NCBI RefSeq assembly: GCF_034479635.1
Contig: NZ_CP140153.1
Location: forward strand, 1,619,501-1,683,500
DNA: 64,000 nt
Direction: 5' to 3'
Source of the DNA: Guyparkeria halophila
GTDB lineage: Bacteria; Pseudomonadota; Gammaproteobacteria; Halothiobacillales; Halothiobacillaceae
Position 1 is the first letter of the stretch, and every line of letters begins with the position of its first letter. Shown in pieces: positions 40,902-49,613 of this stretch. The notes beneath the pieces were generated by a model that saw nothing but the letters and a program-made list of their open reading frames with translations, was not told the DNA's origin and searched no databases. The position numbers were made by a program, and so were the translations under genes.

Positions 40902-42905
40902 CTAGAGGCCAAACGGATAGGTGTCGGGGGCACCCGCAAGCTCCCGGCTGTCGAGCGGCGTGACCGCCCGGCTGCGATCAACCCAGACGTACTCGTCGAA
41001 CTGCGCCGGCAACTCGGCGTGAAAGTAGTGGCTGGCGCGTTCGGTTTCCGGGCGGTAGATCACCCCGACGGCGCGCTCCAGGCGTGGCTCGGCCAGGCCC
41101 TCACGCACCCGGGCATCAGCATCCCTGCCCAACGGCAACAGGAAACCGGCCCGCCCGGCCTCGTGGCAGAGACGCTCGTAGCTGTCGGGCAGTGACGCGC
41201 GCAGGGTCTTGACCTCCATCGGCTCGTCCCAGTTGGAGGCGGCCGCCACCGTGCCGGTGTCCGTGCCAAAGCCGATCGTGTAGGCGTCATCGCCGAAACG
41301 CGCCCGGCACAGCTGGCCGATATTGAATTCGCCGCGGCGCGACATGTCGGTGGCCCGCGCATCCCCGACGTGGGAGTTGTGCGCCCAGATAATGCCCCGG
41401 CTACCCTCACCGTGGTGGGCCAGCAGCGTCTCGAGGGTCTCGAACATGTGGCCGTCGCGCAGGTTCCAGGCACTGCGTGAACCGTAGAACATCGAGCGGT
41501 AGTACTCCTCGGCATTGGCGACCAGGCGCGCGTTCTGCACCGCGTCGAGAAAGCGATCGCCGTCCTGCTCGGCGTACTGGCGGTGACGTTGCTGCAGGTC
41601 GCGCAGCATCTCGACCACCGGGGTCTCGCAGCCGGCATAACCCGGGCTCAGCGACATCCGGGCATAGGCGGCCGGGTCGGGCTCGAACGGGGTCAGGCAA
41701 CCGTAACGCTCGCGCGCGACGACCGCCGCCACGGGATCGACGTCGTCGAGGTATTCCAGTACCGAGGCGATCGAGTTGTAGAGGCTGTAGAGGTCCAGGC
41801 CGTGAAAGGCGACACGCTCGGCGGGCGCCCGATCGGCATTGTGCTCGCGCAGCCAGTCGACAAACCCGCACACCTCCTCGTTGCGCCACATCCAGGTGGG
41901 AAACCGGGCGAAGGCGGTCCATTCGGACGGCGGATACTCGGCGTGGCGCACGTAGTGATCGATCCGGGCGGCATCCGGCCAGTCGCCCTCGATGGCGACG
42001 AAATCGAAGCCCTTTTGCTCGATCAGCGCCCGGGTAATCCGTTGGCGGGCCCGGTAGAACTCCGAGGTGCCGTGCGTGGCCTCGCCGATCAACACCAGGC
42101 GCGAATCACCGATGCGATCCAGCAGGCCGTCCAGCGGCAGGTCGTCGACCGAATCGAACCCCTCGGCCACCTCGGCAATGCGGCGACTGAGCGACTGATC
42201 GCGTGTGGAGGTCGTGCGCCGGCCGAACCCCCGCTGCGGACGGGCGCGAGCCTTGTCCCAGCCGGCCTCCCCCAGCAGCGGGACGAAGCGCACATCGGCC
42301 AGATCCTCGGCGCGATACTCGTTCTCGCCCAGACGCGTGATCCGCACCAGCTCCTGTGCCTCATCATCCTCGCCCACCGGGATCACCAGTCGGCCGCCAA
42401 TCGCCAGCTGGCGCTTGAGTTGTTCCGGGACACGGGGGCTCGCCGCGGCCACCATGATGGCATCGAAGGGCGCCGCCTCGGGCCAGCCCAGCGACCCGTC
42501 ACCCTCGCGCACCTCGACATTCCCAATCCCCTGGTCGCTCAACGCGCGACGCGCCTGGTCGGCGAGCTCACCGATGCGCTCGATGCTGTGCACCGCTCCG
42601 GCAATACGCGCCAATAGCGCGGCGGCGTAACCCGAGCCGGTACCCACGTCGAGCACCCGCTCGCCCCCCTGAAGATCGAGCGCCTCGATCATCATCGCGA
42701 CGACCCAGGGCTGGGTGATGGTCTGGCCGGCGGCAATCGGCAGCGCGGTGTCATCGTAGGCGAACTCGCGCAGATCCCTGGGCACGAACGCCTCGCGTGG
42801 CACCTGCCGCATCGCCTCGAGCAACCTCGGCGATCGAACGCCCCGCGCACGCACCTGGTAGTCCACCATCGCCTCGCGACGGGCCTGCTGGTCTGGATCG
42901 GTCAT
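40902..42905 (-). CDS. Protein-isoaspartate methyltransferase fused to erythromycin esterase domain
   Basis: Two-domain protein of 667 residues. Residues about 1-215 are a PCMT (Pcm) domain that methylates isoaspartyl residues for repair: QVPREAFVP, the AdoMet motif VLDVGTGSGYAAALLA and RLVIPVGED. A linker (RPQRGFGRRTTSTRDQSL) leads to an erythromycin-esterase-family domain (about 240-660) with GEATHGTSEF, FVAIEGDWPDA, AFHGLDLYSL and the WAHNSHVGDA catalytic-His motif. The GGGGGAG site before the ATG at 42905 sets the start. Such fusions occur in other bacteria. Whether the second domain hydrolyses macrolides or an endogenous ester is unknown. Confidence 0.88.
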   Translation of the reverse strand: MTDPDQQARREAMVDYQVRARGVRSPRLLEAMRQVPREAFVPRDLREFAYDDTALPIAAGQTITQPWVVAMMIEALDLQGGERVLDVGTGSGYAAALLARIAGAVHSIERIGELADQARRALSDQGIGNVEVREGDGSLGWPEAAPFDAIMVAAASPRVPEQLKRQLAIGGRLVIPVGEDDEAQELVRITRLGENEYRAEDLADVRFVPLLGEAGWDKARARPQRGFGRRTTSTRDQSLSRRIAEVAEGFDSVDDLPLDGLLDRIGDSRLVLIGEATHGTSEFYRARQRITRALIEQKGFDFVAIEGDWPDAARIDHYVRHAEYPPSEWTAFARFPTWMWRNEEVCGFVDWLREHNADRAPAERVAFHGLDLYSLYNSIASVLEYLDDVDPVAAVVARERYGCLTPFEPDPAAYARMSLSPGYAGCETPVVEMLRDLQQRHRQYAEQDGDRFLDAVQNARLVANAEEYYRSMFYGSRSAWNLRDGHMFETLETLLAHHGEGSRGIIWAHNSHVGDARATDMSRRGEFNIGQLCRARFGDDAYTIGFGTDTGTVAAASNWDEPMEVKTLRASLPDSYERLCHEAGRAGFLLPLGRDADARVREGLAEPRLERAVGVIYRPETERASHYFHAELPAQFDEYVWVDRSRAVTPLDSRELAGAPDTYPFGL

Positions 42906-42983
42906 CACTCCCCCCGTGGTTAAGGAATACGAGGTGAGGAGAGCATAGCCAATGCGCAACCGAGGGTGCTTGCTTGCGCCCAT

Positions 42984-43031
42984 TGCACCCCGACTGTGCG
43001 TTCGCGGGCCTGAATGCACCACCGTGATGCA
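42984..43031 (+). promoter_or_regulatory. Two NtrC-type enhancer sites upstream of amt
   Basis: TGCACC-N5-TGTGCG at 42984-43000 and TGCACC-N5-GATGCA at 43015-43031 match the NtrC consensus TGCACC-N5-GGTGCA (10 and 11 of 12 positions). Their centres are 31 bases apart, three helical turns, so NtrC dimers would bind on one face. They lie about 107 and 76 bases before the predicted sigma-54 transcription start. Confidence 0.65.
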
Positions 43032-43072
43032 CACACGTCGGGATTATTGCCCCGCCATGCGGCATACGGCCA

Positions 43073-43088
43073 TGGAACGATTCCTGCT
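43073..43088 (+). promoter_or_regulatory. Sigma-54 promoter of amt
   Basis: TGGAACG, four bases, CTGCT: 11 of 12 to the -24/-12 consensus positions TGGCACG-N4-TTGCW apart from single changes in each box. GG (43074-43075) and GC (43086-43087) are exactly ten bases apart. Transcription is expected near 43099, 25 bases before the amt ATG. Confidence 0.7.
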
Positions 43089-43123
43089 CATGGTGCAGTC
43101 AGCAATTCTGACGGGAGACTTCG

Positions 43124-44317
43124 ATGGAAACGTTTCAGGACGGTGCGAACACCTTCTTTCTCTTGATCGGCGCGGCCATGGTGCTCGCCATGCATGCCGG
43201 CTTCGCCTTTCTCGAGGTGGGCACGGTGCGCGAAAAGAACCAGGTCAACGCCCTGGTGAAGATTATCGGCGACTTTGCCGTCGCGACGATCGCCTACTTC
43301 TTCATCGGCTACTCGATCGCCTACGGCATGGACTTCTATGCCGCGGCGGCGGAACTCAACGTCGGCAACGGCTACGAGCTGGTGAAGTTCTTCTTCCTGC
43401 TCACCTTCGCGGCGGCCATCCCGGCGATCATCTCCGGCGGCATCGCCGAGCGGGCCAAGTTCTACCCGGTGCTCGCGGCCACCTTCCTGATCGTGGCGTT
43501 CATCTACCCGGTCTACGAGGGCATGATCTGGAATGGGCGCTTCGGCCTGCAGGGCTGGCTGGAATCGACCTTCGGCGCCGGCTTCCACGACTTCGCGGGC
43601 TCGATGGTAGTGCACGGCATGGGCGGCTGGATCGCGCTGGCCGCCGTCCTGTTGCTGGGCGCCCGCCGCGGTCGCTACAACAAGAACGGCATGGCGGCAC
43701 ACCCGCCGTCGAGCATCCCGTTTCTGGCCCTGGGCGCGTGGATACTGACCGTGGGCTGGTTCGGCTTTAACGTCATGTCCGCCCAGTCGGTCGAGGCGGT
43801 CTCCGGCCTGGTGGCGCTCAATTCGCTGATGGCCATGGTGGGCGGCGTGCTCGCCGCGCTGTTCGTCGGACGCAACGACCCGGGCTTCGTCCATAACGGC
43901 CCGCTCGCCGGCCTGGTCGCCATCTGTGCTGGCTCGGACATCGTGCATCCGCTCGGTGCGCTCGCCATCGGGGCGATTGCCGGGGCGCTGTTCGTCGCGA
44001 CCTTCATCCTGACGCAGAACCGCTGGAAGATCGACGACGTGCTGGGTGTCTGGCCGTTGCACGGCCTCTGCGGTGCCTGGGGGGCGATTGCCGCCGGCAT
44101 CTTCGGTCTCGAGGCGCTGGGCGGCATGGGAGGGGTGAGTATCCTCTCGCAGCTGATCGGCACCGCTGTGGGGATTACCATCGCGCTGGCCGGCGGCTTT
44201 CTGGTCTACTGGCTGCTCAAGCGCAGCGTGGGCATCCGCCTGACCGAGGAACAGGAGTTCGAAGGCGCCGACCTGTCGATCCACCGGATCAGCGCCACGC
44301 CGCCGAACGGCAGCTGA
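43124..44317 (+). CDS. amt: Ammonium transporter Amt
   Basis: Trimeric inner-membrane ammonium channel. The 397-residue product has eleven predicted membrane helices and the twin pore histidines in DFAGSMVVHGMGG and LGVWPLHGLCGAWG, plus conserved ISGGIAERAKF and GWFGFNVMSA. No cleavable signal peptide is evident (METFQDGANTFFLLIGAAMVLA). GGGAG precedes the ATG. Two NtrC-like sites and a sigma-54 promoter upstream indicate nitrogen-limitation control. No glnK is adjacent, unlike the common glnK-amtB pair. Confidence 0.96.
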   Translation: METFQDGANTFFLLIGAAMVLAMHAGFAFLEVGTVREKNQVNALVKIIGDFAVATIAYFFIGYSIAYGMDFYAAAAELNVGNGYELVKFFFLLTFAAAIPAIISGGIAERAKFYPVLAATFLIVAFIYPVYEGMIWNGRFGLQGWLESTFGAGFHDFAGSMVVHGMGGWIALAAVLLLGARRGRYNKNGMAAHPPSSIPFLALGAWILTVGWFGFNVMSAQSVEAVSGLVALNSLMAMVGGVLAALFVGRNDPGFVHNGPLAGLVAICAGSDIVHPLGALAIGAIAGALFVATFILTQNRWKIDDVLGVWPLHGLCGAWGAIAAGIFGLEALGGMGGVSILSQLIGTAVGITIALAGGFLVYWLLKRSVGIRLTEEQEFEGADLSIHRISATPPNGS

Positions 44318-44340
44318 TCACGGGTCGCTCGAACCGCTAA

Positions 44341-46713
44341 TCAGCCCACCTCCGGCCCGGCGGCGCCCTCGCGTCGCCGGGCCTTTTCCTGGTACATGGC
44401 CTCGTCGGCGACCTGCAGCAAGGCATCCGCGGTCACGCCATCGGCGGGATAGACCGCCGGTCCAATGCTGACCCTCACGCGAAGCGTGCCTTCCGCCACC
44501 GAGACGGGCCGCTCGATCTCCTCGCGCAGCTTCTCCGCCACCATCCGGACATCGTCGGCATCGGTCGGCCGCACCAGCAGCACCGCGAACTCATCGCCGC
44601 CCAGACGGGCGACACTGTCCGTCTCGCGGGTCGCCTCCTGCAAGCGGCGCACCAGGGTCACGAGCATCTGGTCACCGACGTCATGACCGTAGGTGTCATT
44701 GATTGGCTTGAACCCATCCAGGTCGAGATAGAGCACCGCCGCCAGATCACCATGACGTTCGGCCTCGGCAATCACCCGGTTGAGGCGTTCGTGGAACAGC
44801 ACTCGGTTGGCCGCCCCGGTGAGTGGGTCGTGATGGGCCCGGTGCCACATGTGCCGCTCACGGTCATGGATGTCGGAGATGTCACTGAACAGACCCACCA
44901 TGCGCCGCTCGCCCCAATCGAGCGTCAACGCGGTCAACGACAACAGGACCGGGGTACCCGCATCCTGCCGGTCGATCAACGACAGTTCCCCCTCCCAGTA
45001 ACCCTGCTCGCGTGCCTCACGCCAGGCCACATCGAAATCGTCGGCATCCTCCCGGCCGGTCGCCCGAAAGAGCGTCTGGATCGTCAACGACTCCGCCTCG
45101 GTCTCGTCGACCCCGGCAAGACGCCGGAAGGAGGCGTTGCAGCGCTGCAGCCGTCCCTCGGTGTCACAGACGAAGATCGCCTCGTGGGCCGACTCGATGA
45201 TCGCCTCGGCCTCCAGTCGGGTCTCCGCCAGCTCGCGCTGCTCACTAACATCCTGGACCGTGCCGATCATGCGTCGCCGACCGTCCTCACTGGTCTCGAC
45301 CACGCCACGCTCGAGCACATGGCGCACCTGCCCATCCGGGCACAGGACGCGGTGCTCGATCACATACGGGGCGTCGGTGGCAAACGACCGACTTGCCGCC
45401 TGTTCGACACGCTCACGGTCGGCCGGATGCACCAGCGCCATGAACGACTCGTGTGTGGGACGGAAGGTGCTCGGCGAGACGCCGAAGATGTCGTACACCT
45501 GGTCCGACCATTGGATCTCACCTTCCGGCCCGTCCGATTCCCAGCTGCCCAGCCGGGCGATCCATTGCGCCTGCTCAAGGCGCTGATGCTCTGCATGCAG
45601 ATCGGCCAGCAAACGTGCTCGCATTCGGTTGCCGAGGTAATCGCGGCGGTCGAGCACCACCAACGTGCCGAGCACCAGCAGCAGCAACCCCAGCGCGATC
45701 CCTATCTTCAGCCACATCCAGCGCCAGGACATCGCCACGTCGGGCGCACGCTGGTAACGCAGGACCCAGGCGGAGGTATCACCCAGGGTGTTCTCGACCG
45801 GCAGGGCCGAGATGACTACCGGGCTCGGGTGCAGGGAAATCAAGGAGAACGGGCGCCCGGCGGCCAATTTCCCGGCAGCCCGTCCGGCAACCGCTGCCTC
45901 CAGGGCATCCACCTCGTCCGAGGACCAATCACCCGCCGGTGGCAGCAACGCCGGATTGCTGAAGGGATCGGCCTCCTGATCACGCAGGTAGTCCGGGTGG
46001 AGCGGCGTGATTTCGTAGTAACGCTCGCGCGCCTCGCCCCAGACCTTTGCATCGACCAGCGACCGCCGCAGGATCAGCCGATAGAGGCTGTCATCGAGAT
46101 CGACGTGGTGCATCAGGAAGGTGCGAAACGAGAACGAGGCCTCGACCGAGCCGACAAACTCGCCCTCGAACATCAGCGGATAGATGTGCCGAAAGCCGTT
46201 GTATACCCGCCCTTCCTCAAAGCCGAAGACCGGCCGGTGCGTCTCGTTGACCAGCCGCAGGCCGGCCCGCACGTCCCAGAGGTCGTCACCGAACGACGCC
46301 GGCCGGTGAAAGCGCAGGAAACTCACCGCGCCGGGCAGATGAAAGTGCAACTGGCGAAAGCCGTTGCCCTTCATGCGCTCGTAGATCGGCAGGAGCCGGG
46401 CATGCAGTCGCTCACGCAACCGCGCACGCTCGCTCTCCTGCGTGGTCGTCGCGGCCTGGTGCATCAGTTCGACCACCGCGGGAGTGCGCAGGTGATCGAT
46501 CACCACCTCCTCGGCCAGCGTGCGCTGGTAACTCTTGAGGAGGTCGTACTCCATGGTCAGGTGACTCAAGGCTTCCTTGCCGAGCGATCGCTTGAGGTCA
46601 CGATGCGAATCGACGAACGTCCACACCAGCACCGAAAACCCCACCAGCACGGTCAGGATGACCAGCGCATGGCGGAGGTAGAGGCGTCTGATGGGGGTGT
46701 GACTCTGCGGCAT
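44341..46713 (-). CDS. Membrane-bound Cache-PAS-PAS-GGDEF diguanylate cyclase
   Basis: Cyclic di-GMP synthase of 790 residues. A membrane helix (about 13-30) is followed by a large periplasmic Cache-type sensor (about 35-325; FRQLHFHLPGAVSFLRFHRP and FEEGRVYNGFRHIYPLMFEGEFVGSVEAS), a second helix (about 335-352), two PAS domains (about 385-490 and 505-620) and a C-terminal GGDEF domain. The active site GGDEF and an RETD inhibitory site five residues upstream are intact. There is no EAL domain. The sensor resembles the double-Cache domains that bind small organic ligands. It converges on amt. Confidence 0.9.
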   Translation of the reverse strand: MPQSHTPIRRLYLRHALVILTVLVGFSVLVWTFVDSHRDLKRSLGKEALSHLTMEYDLLKSYQRTLAEEVVIDHLRTPAVVELMHQAATTTQESERARLRERLHARLLPIYERMKGNGFRQLHFHLPGAVSFLRFHRPASFGDDLWDVRAGLRLVNETHRPVFGFEEGRVYNGFRHIYPLMFEGEFVGSVEASFSFRTFLMHHVDLDDSLYRLILRRSLVDAKVWGEARERYYEITPLHPDYLRDQEADPFSNPALLPPAGDWSSDEVDALEAAVAGRAAGKLAAGRPFSLISLHPSPVVISALPVENTLGDTSAWVLRYQRAPDVAMSWRWMWLKIGIALGLLLLVLGTLVVLDRRDYLGNRMRARLLADLHAEHQRLEQAQWIARLGSWESDGPEGEIQWSDQVYDIFGVSPSTFRPTHESFMALVHPADRERVEQAASRSFATDAPYVIEHRVLCPDGQVRHVLERGVVETSEDGRRRMIGTVQDVSEQRELAETRLEAEAIIESAHEAIFVCDTEGRLQRCNASFRRLAGVDETEAESLTIQTLFRATGREDADDFDVAWREAREQGYWEGELSLIDRQDAGTPVLLSLTALTLDWGERRMVGLFSDISDIHDRERHMWHRAHHDPLTGAANRVLFHERLNRVIAEAERHGDLAAVLYLDLDGFKPINDTYGHDVGDQMLVTLVRRLQEATRETDSVARLGGDEFAVLLVRPTDADDVRMVAEKLREEIERPVSVAEGTLRVRVSIGPAVYPADGVTADALLQVADEAMYQEKARRREGAAGPEVG

Positions 46714-46864
46714 CCGTCGTCCGTCGGTGATCCGTTGCCAGAAGAAAGATCGGCACCGGATACGAGACGACCCGCCCCGGTGGCTGGCACTGGGACGAGC
46801 TTACAACATGTGGGCCGATGGGGCCTGAGCCGACCGGCCGTGAAGCCGTTAGCGGTTCGGGTGG

Positions 46865-48166
46865 TTAACCGCGTGGAATCGACGATACCGAATCGAGGAC
46901 GTGGGTAGCGCCCTCGCGAATCTCGTCGACGATCGCCTCGACCGAGCGCACCTGCTCCCGGCCGAGATCGGCGACCCGGCTGGCGTTCTCGATCCGCTGG
47001 ACGATGTCGCCGGTGTAATCGAGGTTGCCGCGAATCACCTCGGCGATCTCGCCGGTGGCGGCACTGGTGCGCGCGGCCAGCTGGCGGACTTCGTCCGCGA
47101 CCACTGCGAAGCCCCGTCCCTGCTCGCCGGCGCGGGCCGCCTCGATGGCGGCATTCAGGGCCAGCAGGTTGGTTTGATCGGCCACCGCACTGATGGTGGC
47201 GACGATGGTCTCGATGTTCTTGGACTCGTCGTTGAGATTGCCGATCACCGCCTTGGCCTCCGCAATCAGATCGCGGATCTGCTCCGAGGTCTCGATCGAG
47301 GTGCGCAACGAGTCGGCGCCCCGGGCGGCGATGTCGGCGGTCTGCTGCGCGGTGGTGTAGGCGACCGACGAGGCATCCCGGGTCTGCTCGGCGGCCAGCA
47401 CCGACTCGGTGATGTCGGACGCAAACTTGATCACCTTCTCCACCCGCCCGTCCTCGTCGAAGATCGGGTTATAGGTGGCCTCAAGCCAGACCTCCTGGCC
47501 GTTGGAACGCAACCGGCGGAATTTGCCCGAGCGAAACACCCCGTCGGCCAGCTCCGACCAGAAATCCGGATGCTCGCGGTAGAAGGCCTCGTCACAGAAC
47601 AGGCGGTGGTGCTTGCCGCGCACCTGGTCGAGTGAGTAGCCCACCGTGTCGAGGAAATTGCGGTTGGCATCGATGATCGTGCCGTCGGGGGTGAACGAGA
47701 TCACCGCCATGGAACGATCCAGCGCCTTGAACACCGCCTCGTGGTCGCGGAGCTCTTCGGCCCGCTCGGTGACGTCCGAGGCGATCTTGACCACCCGTTC
47801 TACCCGGCCGTCTTCGGACTTAACCGGGAAATACGTCGCCTCCAGCCACAGGCGGTCGCCATTGGCCGTTACCCGCGGGAAGGTCCCCGAATGGGATTCC
47901 CCGCTACGCAGGATGTCCCAGAAACGCCGATAGGCATTCGACTCGGCGTAGTCGCCATCGCAGAACAACCGGTGATGTGCCCCCATCACGTCGCCACGCG
48001 CACGGCCGACCGTCTCCAGGAAGCGCTCGTTGACGTCCAGCACGTAGCCGTCCGGGCTGAACTCGATGTAGGCGACCGAGCCGCGCACCGCATCCAACAC
48101 GGCATTGCGCTGGCGTAATTGGTCCTGGCAATCGGCCAGTTCGTTGTGCAGACGACGGTTGAACAT
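46865..48166 (-). CDS. Soluble PAS-PAS methyl-accepting chemotaxis protein
   Basis: Cytoplasmic chemoreceptor of 433 residues, without membrane helices. A short coiled N terminus (FNRRLHNELADCQDQLRQRN) leads to two similar PAS domains (about 35-150 and 155-275), each with the FSPDG/FTPDG start and HHRLFCD motif, then a signalling domain with the conserved hairpin tip VADQTNLLALNAAIEAARAGEQGRGFAVVADEVR. The repeated LFCD segment resembles BdlA/Aer2-like receptors that signal energy state or oxygen. The signalling module is short. GGGAGGA before the ATG at 48166 sets the start. No other che genes are in the window. Confidence 0.9.
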   Translation of the reverse strand: MFNRRLHNELADCQDQLRQRNAVLDAVRGSVAYIEFSPDGYVLDVNERFLETVGRARGDVMGAHHRLFCDGDYAESNAYRRFWDILRSGESHSGTFPRVTANGDRLWLEATYFPVKSEDGRVERVVKIASDVTERAEELRDHEAVFKALDRSMAVISFTPDGTIIDANRNFLDTVGYSLDQVRGKHHRLFCDEAFYREHPDFWSELADGVFRSGKFRRLRSNGQEVWLEATYNPIFDEDGRVEKVIKFASDITESVLAAEQTRDASSVAYTTAQQTADIAARGADSLRTSIETSEQIRDLIAEAKAVIGNLNDESKNIETIVATISAVADQTNLLALNAAIEAARAGEQGRGFAVVADEVRQLAARTSAATGEIAEVIRGNLDYTGDIVQRIENASRVADLGREQVRSVEAIVDEIREGATHVLDSVSSIPRG

Positions 48167-48189
48167 CTTCGCTTCCTCCCGGCCGGCTC

Positions 48190-48278
48190 GCCCCCGACCG
48201 AAAGGTCGGGGCACGGCCGCCGTATTTGTATCGCTATTGTACATACCTTGTATAACTATGCGCACTTTAGTTCATCAA
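48190..48278 (-). promoter_or_regulatory. Leader hairpin and candidate promoter of the chemoreceptor gene
   Basis: A stem at 48190-48212 (CCCCCGACC/GGTCGGGG with a four-base loop) lies just before the ribosome-binding site. Reading the minus strand, TTGATG (48278-48273), 18 bases, TATACA (48254-48249) is a possible sigma-70 promoter in an AT-rich patch. No flagellar sigma-28 element was found. Confidence 0.35.
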
Positions 48279-48419
48279 CCCCGAACGTGCTGCATTTCGG
48301 GCCAAAAACGGTCCGGCAGCGGCTGTCGGTTGAGCCGGATCGCCGAGGTGGGCTTGGCAACGCCTCTCCGGCGTTGGATCATGCAGACACGCAACACAAT
48401 CATCTGGCAGGGAGTTTGA

Positions 48420-49613
48420 ATGTCTTATCTAAAGGACTTTCCGAACAAAGAGGGCTACTTCGGTGAATTTGGGGGCGCTTTTCTCCCCCCGGAACTCGAG
48501 CCGCATTTCGCCGAAATCGAACAGGCCTACCTGCGCCTGATGCGCTCGGCGGACTTTCTCAACGAGTTGCGCTACATCCGCAAGCACTACCAGGGCCGCC
48601 CCACCCCCGTTTACTACGCCCACAACCTCAGCGCCGATGTCGGCGCGCACATCTACTTCAAGCGCGAGGACCTCAACCACTCCGGCGCGCACAAGCTCAA
48701 CCACTGCATGGGCGAGGCCCTGCTCGCCAAGCACATGGGCAAGAAGAAACTGATCGCCGAAACCGGTGCCGGCCAGCACGGGGTGGCACTGGCCACGGCC
48801 GCGGCCTATTTCGGCATGGAGTGCGAGATCCACATGGGCGAGATCGATATCGCCAAGGAAGCGCCCAATGTCACCCGCATGAAGCTGCTTGGGGCGAACG
48901 TGGTGCCGGTGGGCTTCGGTGGCCGCAGTCTCAAGGAGGCGGTCGACTCGGCCTTCCAGAGCTATCTCTCACAGGCCGACGAGGCGATCTTCGCGATCGG
49001 CTCGGTGGTCGGGCCGCACCCCTTCCCCAAGATGGTGCGCAATTTCCAGTCGGTCATGGGCATCGAGGCGCGCGAGCAGTACCGGGAGATGACCGGTGAA
49101 TTGCCGGACCACGTCGCCGCCTGCGTCGGTGGCGGCTCCAACGCCCTGGGCCTGTTTGCCGGCTTTATCGACGATGACGACGTCCAGCTCCACGGCGTCG
49201 AGCCTCTGGGCCGCGGCACCGAGCTCGGCCAGCACTCGGCCACCATGACCTACGGCAAGCCGGGGATGATCCACGGCTTCAAGTGCCTGCTCTTGAGCGA
49301 CGAGGAAGGCAACCCGGCCCCGGTGCACTCGATCGCCTCGGGACTGGACTACCCGGGCGTCGGTCCCGAGCACTCGCATCTCAAGACCTCCGGGCGGGTG
49401 AACTACCACGCCATCAGTGACGACGAAACGCTGGATGCCTTCTACAAGATCTCGCGCCGCGAAGGCATCATCCCGGCGCTCGAATCCGCCCACGCGATCG
49501 CCTGGGCCATGAAGTTCGGCCGCGAGAACCCCGGCACCACCATCCTGGCCAACCTCTCGGGGCGTGGCGACAAGGACATCGACTACGTCACGGAGCACTT
49601 TGGCCATGGCTGA
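48420..49613 (+). CDS. TrpB-like tryptophan synthase beta protein, divergent active-site motif
   Basis: PLP-dependent beta-replacing enzyme of 397 residues. The PLP lysine Lys92, catalytic Glu114 in AETGAGQHG and phosphate loop GGGSNALG are conserved. The lysine motif is HSGAHKLNH, with Ser for Thr and Leu-Asn-His for the usual Ile/Val-Asn-Asn; the stretch [19 protein letters not shown] also differs from canonical TrpB. No trpA or trpF is near, so this looks like a stand-alone second TrpB that may make tryptophan from free indole and serine or act on another nucleophile. GCAGGGAG precedes the ATG. The stop overlaps purT by eight bases. Confidence 0.82.
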   Translation: MSYLKDFPNKEGYFGEFGGAFLPPELEPHFAEIEQAYLRLMRSADFLNELRYIRKHYQGRPTPVYYAHNLSADVGAHIYFKREDLNHSGAHKLNHCMGEALLAKHMGKKKLIAETGAGQHGVALATAAAYFGMECEIHMGEIDIAKEAPNVTRMKLLGANVVPVGFGGRSLKEAVDSAFQSYLSQADEAIFAIGSVVGPHPFPKMVRNFQSVMGIEAREQYREMTGELPDHVAACVGGGSNALGLFAGFIDDDDVQLHGVEPLGRGTELGQHSATMTYGKPGMIHGFKCLLLSDEEGNPAPVHSIASGLDYPGVGPEHSHLKTSGRVNYHAISDDETLDAFYKISRREGIIPALESAHAIAWAMKFGRENPGTTILANLSGRGDKDIDYVTEHFGHG

